Notes under the pieces: model-generated
Databases searched by the model: none
Told to the model about the DNA's origin: nothing
Seen by the model: the letters and a program-made list of their open reading frames with translations, nothing else
Source: Candidatus Helarchaeota archaeon
GTDB taxonomy: Archaea > Asgardarchaeota > Lokiarchaeia > Helarchaeales > HEL-GB-A
Assembly: GCA_016840125.1 (NCBI GenBank)
Contig: JAEOSY010000106.1
Coordinates: forward strand, 9,847-73,846
DNA: 64,000 bases
Reading direction: 5' to 3'
Made by a program: the position numbers and the translations under genes
Shown here: one piece after another, positions 55,830-62,070 of the stretch
How the letters are laid out: each line of letters opens with the position of its first letter
Numbering within the stretch: the first letter of the stretch is position 1

Positions 55830-56228
55830 TTATTTTTTCTCACTTAATTGAATAGCCCGCATTCGACATACATTAGCCTTATGATAATTTCCAGCACGTC
55901 GATATGCTTCGCTCAAATTGCTCCAAAGGCGCTTATTGCTCGAATCTAACTTCACAGCTATTTCAAGTTTGTTAATAGCATCTTCAAATTTCCCAATTTG
56001 AGTGTAAATTACTCCTATGTTATTTAAAGTATCTATATGTTTCGGATCTTGCTCAAGAATTCTATTAAAGACTTTTATAGCCTCTTCATTATTTAATGAA
56101 GCATAACATACCCCTAAATTTGATAGAATTTCCAAATTATTCGGATCTGACTGTAAAACTTTTTGATATTCCTCGGCTAAGTCATTAATCTTTGGTTTTT
56201 TATTGGAGTTGTTTTCTTGAGCGTCCAT
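55830..56228 (-). CDS. TPR-repeat protein
   Basis: A 132-residue protein with three TPR units (near 17-50, 51-84, 85-118; e.g. LEILSNLGVCYASLNNEEAI, IDTLNNIGVIYTQIGKFEDA). First gene of the minus-strand operon, 17 bp before the CBS-pair gene. TPRs mediate protein contacts, fitting a complex of the products encoded downstream. Confidence 0.85.
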   Translation of the reverse strand: MDAQENNSNKKPKINDLAEEYQKVLQSDPNNLEILSNLGVCYASLNNEEAIKVFNRILEQDPKHIDTLNNIGVIYTQIGKFEDAINKLEIAVKLDSSNKRLWSNLSEAYRRAGNYHKANVCRMRAIQLSEKK

Positions 56229-56559
56229 TCTGCATCATTTCATGTTAAAATTTTCAGATAATATCCATCAAATGGGATTATTTCCTTCGTATTTTTATTT
56301 ATTGTGTCGGTTAGGAATGGTTAAATGAAAATTCTTCAACCTGCTTCAAATTCCTAACTCCAAAAATCTATTGGTAATTTATTTGTAATCTCTTTGGATT
56401 TTATCATTTAAATTGCTTTATCCTTGATATTTTCAACACTAAATTAAAAAAAAGTCGAAAAGTCGACGCCCACATCCAGAATAGCTTTAAAATTATTACC
56501 ACAAAAGTTAAAATTAACTAATTGTATTCAACAAGTGACTGTGAATTGGAGTAATTTAA
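56229..56559. promoter_or_regulatory. Divergent region between regulatory operon and hdr cluster
   Basis: 331 bp, AT-rich, without a gene that I can support. TATA-like runs lie near 56290-56305 and 56445-56455, suitable for the two divergent operons. No structured RNA was noticed. Confidence 0.35.
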
Positions 56560-56724
56560 ATGGATAAAGCACAATTAAAGGAATTTGCTAAGGAAATCAT
56601 GGAAGAAATGAATCTATCTGGCGGCAAGATATCAAAGTTGATACAACTTATTGCTCCAAAAGCGGATTATGATAAAAATAAGATTAAGGTGCAAGTTAAA
56701 CGCGCCTTAATTAGTCAGCATTAA
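56560..56724 (+). CDS. Small helical protein preceding hdrA, 54 residues
   Basis: ATG 56560 follows a GGAG at 56548-56551 and opens a clean 54-residue frame: MDKAQLKEFAKEIMEEMN, then a short Gly turn, ISKLIQLIAPKADYDKN and IKVQVKRALI. Three short helices, no Cys. It ends 37 bp before hdrA on the same strand. Family not recognised; a small subunit or regulator of the Hdr complex is possible. Confidence 0.6.
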   Translation: MDKAQLKEFAKEIMEEMNLSGGKISKLIQLIAPKADYDKNKIKVQVKRALISQH

Positions 56725-56761
56725 AAGAGGTGTTGTAAGAAGTTAGAAAAAGGTGAAAAAA

Positions 56762-58752
56762 ATGGCATTGGAAAGTTTAGAACCTAGAATAGGTGTCTAC
56801 ACCTGCTTCTGAGGTGTAAATTCAATTACTTGGGTAATTGAAGCGAAAACATCGGCGGCGTTGTAGATGTTGAAGCGGTAGCAGAGTTTTGCAAGACGTT
56901 ACCGAACGTAGTCCTATCAAAAACGTCAACTTTCACGTGTTCTGAACCGGGACAAGAAATGATCGCGGAAGATATTATTAACCATAACTTAAATCGTGTA
57001 GTTGTGGGAGCGTGCACTCCTAAAATCCATGAACCGACTTATCGAGCCCTCGTCGAGTCAGCGGGGTTAAGTCAGTATTATTTTCAAATGGTGAATCTTC
57101 GTGAGCATGTATCCTTTGTGAATCCTACAACAAAAGAAGATGCAACGGAAAAAGCGAAAGCCCTCATGAAGGCCGGTATTTCAAGAGCCCTCCTGCTAGA
57201 TGATGTGCCACTGAAAGAGCTAGCAGTAACGAAAGAAGTGCTAGTGGTTGGTGGCGGAATTGGTGGAATAAGTGCGGCGTTAGCAGTTAGTAACGCAGGT
57301 TATAGGACATATCTCGTTGATACATTACCAAGTATTGGAGGAAAAATGGCCCAATTAGATCGCACATTCCCTACAGATGATTGTTCTATCTGAATTCTAG
57401 CTCCAAAAATGGTGGAAGCTGCACGACATCCGAATATTGAACTACGAACCTATTGTGAAATCAAGGATATTCGAGGAAGTGCAGGTCAATATAAGGTTAC
57501 AATTGAACACAAGCCAACCTATGTTGACTGGGAAAAATGTACTGGCTGTGGAAGGTGTTTGGAAAAGTGCCCAGTTCTCGTCCCCAATGAATTCGACTAT
57601 GGTTTGGGGACCCGGAAGGCGATAAACATTCTGCATCCGAATGCGGTTCCTAAAAAAGCGTATATCGATATGGTAACTTGTATAAAATGCAAACAATGTC
57701 AAAAGAATTGCATGGCTGGAGCTGTCGATTACGAGATGGGAGCTTGGATGGAGGATATAGAGGTTGGATCTATTGTCATTACCACAGGATACGAGACGTA
57801 TGACATCGCAAAGCATGGCGATTATGGTTATGGAAAATACTATGATTTACTTACCCAAATCGAATTAGAACGATTTATTAGCCCCACAGGACCTACAGGT
57901 GGTTATCTCTATCGGATTTCTGATGGAACAACTCCTAAGAAGATCGCGATGATTCAATGTGTCGGGTCTCGTGATATGAAAACAAATGCTTATTGTTCCG
58001 GCGGAGTTTGTTGCCTGGTGGCGATGAAAAATGCTCAACTACTCATCCAAGAATACGATGATATCGAAGTGGCAATTTTCTATATAGATATACGGACAAC
58101 ATCGAAGGATGAAGAGGAGTATTATGCGCGTATTCGCGGAGAAAATCCAAAAATACGATTTATAAAGGGAAAAGTTGCAGAAATCAAAGAGAACGCGGAA
58201 ACTAAACGGCTATTATTACGAGGAGAAGACGTCATTCGGGGAAAAATTATTCGTGAAGAATTTGATCTGGTGGTATTATCAACTGCAATGGTTCCCCATC
58301 CGAAGAGCAAAGGAGTGGCGGATTTATTGGGACTTGATAAAGCTCCCTCAGGGTTCTTAAAGGAGATTCATACCTGTCTGAGTCCTGTGGAAACGAAAGC
58401 AAGCGGCGTATATATTGGTGGAGCAGCAAGGAATCCAATGGCAGTACCCTACACAGTTTCTACAGCTCGGGCGGCAGCAGCAATGGCAATTGATTTTGTA
58501 GCAGCTGGAGTGTTCAGGCTTGAATTGGTCAATCCAATCATCGATTCTACATTGTGCATCGGGTGCGGTACATGCGAGCGCAACTGTAGCTTCAATGCAA
58601 TTAGAGTTGATGAAGACGGACTCGCTCAAGTAGATGAGATAGCCTGTAAAGGATGTGGAGTTTGCGCAGCGAGTTGTCCGGTAAGAGCAATTTCATTCCG
58701 ATATTATCGGGATGAGCAGATGCTGAATGAAATTGACGCCTTAATAAGATAA
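56762..58752 (+). CDS. hdrA: Heterodisulfide reductase subunit A with two selenocysteines; frame interrupted by 29 nt
   Basis: Translated as one protein of 653 residues if two UGA codons (56810-56812 and 57391-57393) are read as Sec and 56822-56850 are skipped. Sec17 takes the second Cys place of the HdrA motif CxCGxN (here CFUGVN), and Sec201 takes the Cys of CSxCILAPKM. Between them is the FAD loop (VVGGGIGGISAALAVSNAGY). Further on come four [4Fe-4S] clusters (CTGCGRCLEKCP, CIKCKQCQKNC, CIGCGTCERNC, CKGCGVCAASCP). HdrA bifurcates electrons between ferredoxin and CoM-S-S-CoB. AAAGGTGA precedes the ATG. Upstream and downstream parts are in different frames, and exact removal of 29 nt rejoins them at GVN-IGG, the consensus. 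Start of the hdr-mvhD-frhB-hdrCB-hdrA operon. Confidence 0.9.
56821..56850 (+). promoter_or_regulatory. Frame-breaking 29-nt insert with 9-bp hairpin (candidate translational bypass or RNA-removed element)
   Basis: Nucleotides 56821-56829 (TTCAATTAC) pair perfectly with 56834-56842 (GTAATTGAA) around a TTGG loop. The hairpin starts at the last base of the Asn codon AAT (56819-56821). The 29 nt end with AAC (56848-56850), a synonymous Asn codon, after which HdrA continues in frame. Takeoff AAT and landing AAC would be read by the same tRNA-Asn(GUU). Staying in the old frame meets TAG within 15 codons. A bulge-helix-bulge splice motif is not evident. Confidence 0.65.
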
Positions 58753-58830
58753 ACACACCCCTCTAATGCCTATATTGGCAAAAATCTAAAGCCTTATAGA
58801 AAGGAGGGTAAATGCAACCCTTGGGTGTGT
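58753..58830 (+). promoter_or_regulatory. Candidate SECIS element downstream of hdrA
   Basis: Starts at the hdrA stop. ACACACCC (58753-58760) pairs perfectly with GGGTGTGT (58823-58830). Inside, CTATA (58770-58774) pairs with TATAG (58795-58799), and GGC (58777-58779) with GCC (58791-58793) under an A-rich loop AAAAATCTAAA. AATG and GAAA face each other below the inner stem, close to but not exactly a kink-turn. Placed where an archaeal SECIS for hdrA would be expected. Confidence 0.5.
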
Positions 58831-58864
58831 AACTAGAAACCCCCTCTTAGAGAAGGGATGAAGA

Positions 58865-59272
58865 ATGGAAAATGGATATAGAGTGGTAGCCTTTGCCTGT
58901 AATAAATGAGGGTATGGGGCTGCTGATCTCACTGGAACTACTCGAAGCAAATATCCGACAGACATTCGGATTGTTCGAGTACGATGCACAGGTCGGGTCG
59001 ATGCCTATCATCTACTCCATGCATTAAGAAATGGAGCGGATGCGGTCATGATTATTTCATGACATTACGGCGAATGTGATTTCAATAACGGAAATCTCAA
59101 AGCCCAAGCTCGAGTCAATTTCGTAAAACGAGTATTGGACCGAGTTGGATTAGATGGAAGGAGAGTAAATTTATATGAATGTGGAGCGGCAGAATTTAAC
59201 CGTTTCTTGGAAGCGGTCAGTGACACAATGGATAAATTGGAGAAAGTCGGCCCTACCCCGCTTAAAAATTAG
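58865..59272 (+). CDS. vhuD: MvhD/VhuD hydrogenase delta subunit with two selenocysteines
   Basis: A 135-residue protein read from ATG 58865 (AAGGGATG upstream) with two UGA codons as Sec: Sec15 at 58907-58909 in FACNKUGYGAADL (family FxCNWCxYxAAD) and Sec66 at 59060-59062 in IISUHYGECDF (family GCHxGDCHY). Other family marks are present: YPTDIRIVRVRCTGRVD and NGNLKAQARVNFV. MvhD/VhuD carries a [2Fe-2S] cluster and passes electrons from hydrogenase or another donor to HdrA. Cys-to-Sec at these two sites is known in methanogen VhuD. Without Sec the frame would be broken twice, which explains why no ordinary ORF is seen here. Confidence 0.92.
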
Positions 59273-59347
59273 ATTATTTAGTATGATTCTCGAATGTAAA
59301 GCTGAAATTTCGAGAGGACAACCCTTGAACGCAAAGGGTAAATAATC
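59272..59347 (+). promoter_or_regulatory. Candidate SECIS element with kink-turn core downstream of vhuD
   Basis: Begins at the vhuD stop. Outer stem: GATTATTTA (59272-59280) with TAAATAATC (59339-59347), perfect 9 bp. Inner stem: TCTCGAA (59288-59294) with TTCGAGA (59309-59315) plus a T-G pair. Directly below it lie ATGA (59283-59286) on the 5' side and GGAC (59316-59319) on the 3' side, so tandem G.A pairs of a kink-turn can form, as in eukaryotic SECIS (AUGA/GA). The apical loop TGTAAAGCTGAAAT contains the expected A-run. A second small hairpin (ACCCTT/AAGGGT) follows inside the outer stem. Confidence 0.7.
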
Positions 59348-59386
59348 AGAAATAATCGAAATCCTCTTTAACAAAGGAGGTAGAGA

Positions 59387-60913
59387 ATGACCGAAATTAC
59401 AAAAGATTTGATGGACGCAGTAACGGAGGCATATGCAGGAAGTTTATTTGTTCGATCACTCCTGGAAAATCATTTTATTATTAATCAGGCAGGAAAGTTA
59501 AGGATAGATCAACTAGAAAATATAACGGATAAAATGATGTTAGTTGAAACTGAAAAATATAAAGTATTAATGTATCTTCTTTCACGAGGATCTGCCTCTG
59601 TCTCACAGTTAGCAACTGAGTTAAAACTCAGTGAATTCATAGTTATGAAGCATATTGCTGGGCTTCAAAACGAGGGCTGGCTGGAACTCCATGATGATGG
59701 AAAACTATTATATGGAATTAGAACTATCCTAACAGAGAGGGATAATAAACTAGAACTCGATTTAATCTCACCATGGAATCTTAAATCAGCATATGATCCT
59801 ATTAAAACTATAGTTGAGGCAAACCTTTGTTGCTTATGTGGTGCCTGCAAAGCAGTTTGTCCCGTGGAAGCAATTACGATTGAGAATGATAAACCTAACA
59901 TTGATGAGGAAATATGTATCCACTGTGGACTCTGCAACTACCATTGTCCTAGGACGCTAATGCCGCTCAATATTTTGAAGACATATGTTGCAGGACCCCA
60001 ATCAGGTTTCTTTCAAGATTTAAATGCCCAACCATATGGACCTTATAAATTAATTAAATCGGCCTCAACTCAGAATGATAAAATCAAGGCAGTTTGCCAA
60101 GATGGGGGAATGGTGACAACATTTTTACAGTATCTTTTCGATAAAAATGAAATAGATGGTGCAATTGTCGCCAAGAGGAAATCAAATTCATGGGATACAA
60201 CAGCTGTTGTTGTAAGGGATTTTGAGGGGCTTCTCGAAGCCTCTGGCACAAAATATGCGGTTTCACCTAACTTTATTGCTTTTAACGAGGCTAAAAACCT
60301 TGGATTAGAAAAATTGGCATTTGTTGGGACACCTTGTCAGGTTCAAGCATTACGCAAATATCAGGTGTATTCTAATATTTTTGAAGATTTATGGGGAACC
60401 GTTGAGTATGTCATTGGAATTTTCTGTATGGAAACGTTCGCCTATGAAAACGTGATTAAAATTTCAGAGGAAATCTGTAACACTCCAATATCAAATGTTT
60501 CTAAAATGGATATTAACAAAGGTAAGTTTTTTGTTTATGATTTAGAGAAAAATCCAACTGAAGTTCCAATTAAAGAAGTTACCTCTTTAGCTCGCCATGC
60601 ATGTCATTATTGCGTTGATCTAACGAATGAATTAGCCGATATCTCTTGTGGATCCATAGGTTCAGGGGCAGGGTGGTCTACTGTCGTCGTTCGATCTGAG
60701 AAGGGTGAACAGCTATATAGTAGTGCACTTAAAGCAAAATATTTTAAAGTAAGAGATGTCCCAGCGGATAAGCCGTTTGGAATACCGCTGATTGAAAAGC
60801 TTGCAAACGGGAAGAGGAAGCGTAATTTCAAAGGTTTAAAGAAGATTTTAGATAAAGCACCATTGTATTACTATAATTCACTAAAACAGATCTTGAAGGT
60901 TGAGGAGCAATGA
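59387..60913 (+). CDS. FrhB-like F420/FAD oxidoreductase subunit fused to N-terminal winged helix
   Basis: A 508-residue protein. Residues 55-120 form a winged helix (YKVLMYLLSRGSASVSQLAT, HIAGLQNEGWLEL). Two [4Fe-4S] motifs follow (CCLCGACKAVCP near 146, CIHCGLCNYHCP near 179), then the FrhB domain (CQDGGMVTTFLQYLF, FVGTPCQVQALRKY, GIFCMETFAYENV, CHYCVDLTNELADISCGSIG). AAAGGAGG precedes the ATG. It overlaps the HdrC-HdrB gene by 4 bp. It would bring F420-type or NAD(P)H-type electrons to the Hdr complex. Residues 40-120 could be a docking rather than DNA-binding domain. Confidence 0.85.
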   Translation: MTEITKDLMDAVTEAYAGSLFVRSLLENHFIINQAGKLRIDQLENITDKMMLVETEKYKVLMYLLSRGSASVSQLATELKLSEFIVMKHIAGLQNEGWLELHDDGKLLYGIRTILTERDNKLELDLISPWNLKSAYDPIKTIVEANLCCLCGACKAVCPVEAITIENDKPNIDEEICIHCGLCNYHCPRTLMPLNILKTYVAGPQSGFFQDLNAQPYGPYKLIKSASTQNDKIKAVCQDGGMVTTFLQYLFDKNEIDGAIVAKRKSNSWDTTAVVVRDFEGLLEASGTKYAVSPNFIAFNEAKNLGLEKLAFVGTPCQVQALRKYQVYSNIFEDLWGTVEYVIGIFCMETFAYENVIKISEEICNTPISNVSKMDINKGKFFVYDLEKNPTEVPIKEVTSLARHACHYCVDLTNELADISCGSIGSGAGWSTVVVRSEKGEQLYSSALKAKYFKVRDVPADKPFGIPLIEKLANGKRKRNFKGLKKILDKAPLYYYNSLKQILKVEEQ

Positions 60914-62070
60914 TAACGAGTAATGAATTAAAAAAACGAGTAAGTTTTTGTTATCAATGTGGCACTTGTTCAGGATGTTGTCCAGTATCCTATACACAAG
61001 AATTTTCACCACGAGCAATTATTTATGATTTATTGAATAATCCGGAACCTCAAGAAATTCTTAAGAAAAATAATTTGCTTGCCTGTCTTACTTGCAACTA
61101 TTGTTTGGCTCGCTGCCCCCAGAACGTGAATTTTGGAGAATTTATTCGTCAAGCTCGCACTGAATTGTTTAAAAAAGGATTCCGAGTCGAGGAGACTCAT
61201 GAGTGTTTCGTCTCAAATGCATCCAATATTTTAGCTCACTTTAACGTAGTACCTAAGTTCCCTGAAAATTATTTGCCATCAAATGTCGAATTAGCCACGA
61301 GGGGGGAAGTGGCATACTTTCCCGGATGTCTTGCGATCCTTGGGGCTTATTTTGATGATATTGGAATGGATTTCAGAGAGATCGCAAAAAGTACAGTTTT
61401 GATACTTGATAAATTGTTAGATAAACCCTTAGTGTTTTTAGAGAATGCAAAATGCAGTGGGCATGATGTTCTTTGGCAAGGTGATTATGACACATTTAAA
61501 AAATTAGCAGAGTATAACGTAAATCTATTTAAAGAAGCAGGAGTAAATCTCGTGATCTGTTCTTGCGCGGAAGATTATCGCACTATGGCAATAGATTATA
61601 AAGAATTATTCGGTGAATTGCCATTTGATGTAATGCATATTACTCAATTTTTAGCTCAAGAATTAGAACAGGGGCGCCTAATTTTTGATAGGGAATATAC
61701 GAAAAATGTGACTTATCACGATCCCTGTAGATTAGGACGGCATATGGGTGAATACGATGCCCCACGAAAACTTCTCAAGGCTATGGAAAAAGTAGGCGTG
61801 AAATTCACCGAAATGGAAAGAATTCGTGAAACCTCATTGTGCTGCGGTGTAAGTGCATTCAATTATTGTAATGATTTTTCGAAAGCAATTCGGTTTGATC
61901 GATTAAAGGAAGCTGAAACCACCGCGGATTGCTTGGTAACTACATGTTCAAAATGTCAAATCCATTTTAATTGCTTATTAACTGAGAAAAGAAGCTCTGA
62001 AATAGAGAAAATTAATGTTGAAGTAAAAGATATTGCGGTAATAATTGCCAAAGCGATGGGATTATTATGA
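60910..62070 (+). CDS. hdrD: HdrC-HdrB fusion (HdrD-like heterodisulfide reductase catalytic subunit)
   Basis: A 386-residue protein joining an HdrC part and an HdrB part. The HdrC part has two [4Fe-4S] motifs (CYQCGTCSGCCP near 14, CLTCNYCLARCP near 60). The HdrB part has two CCG-type domains: YFPGCLAILG with CSGHD, and YHDPCRLGRH with LCCGVSAF near 310, then CLVTTCSKCQIHF. HdrB's paired non-cubane clusters cleave CoM-S-S-CoB. The first CCG reads CSG instead of CCG, so that site may be altered. Overlaps both neighbours by 4 bp (ATGA), a tightly coupled operon. Confidence 0.88.
   Translation: MITSNELKKRVSFCYQCGTCSGCCPVSYTQEFSPRAIIYDLLNNPEPQEILKKNNLLACLTCNYCLARCPQNVNFGEFIRQARTELFKKGFRVEETHECFVSNASNILAHFNVVPKFPENYLPSNVELATRGEVAYFPGCLAILGAYFDDIGMDFREIAKSTVLILDKLLDKPLVFLENAKCSGHDVLWQGDYDTFKKLAEYNVNLFKEAGVNLVICSCAEDYRTMAIDYKELFGELPFDVMHITQFLAQELEQGRLIFDREYTKNVTYHDPCRLGRHMGEYDAPRKLLKAMEKVGVKFTEMERIRETSLCCGVSAFNYCNDFSKAIRFDRLKEAETTADCLVTTCSKCQIHFNCLLTEKRSSEIEKINVEVKDIAVIIAKAMGLL

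Noticed and set aside
56821..56850. Classic bulge-helix-bulge intron in hdrA
   Set aside because: No 4-bp helix between intron start and exon 2 start could be found by eye; the hairpin lies wholly in the insert. Kept only as an alternative to bypassing.
56959..58752. Reading the two long hdrA frames (56959-57393 and 57409-58752) as separate genes or a pseudogene
   Set aside because: They are one frame split only by UGA at a Cys position of HdrA (CSxCILAPKM); the next gene has two more UGA at family Cys positions, so Sec is the better explanation.
58786..59374. Minus-strand frames in the vhuD region
   Set aside because: The plus strand encodes a full VhuD once UGA is read as Sec; the minus-strand products resemble nothing and have no ribosome site.
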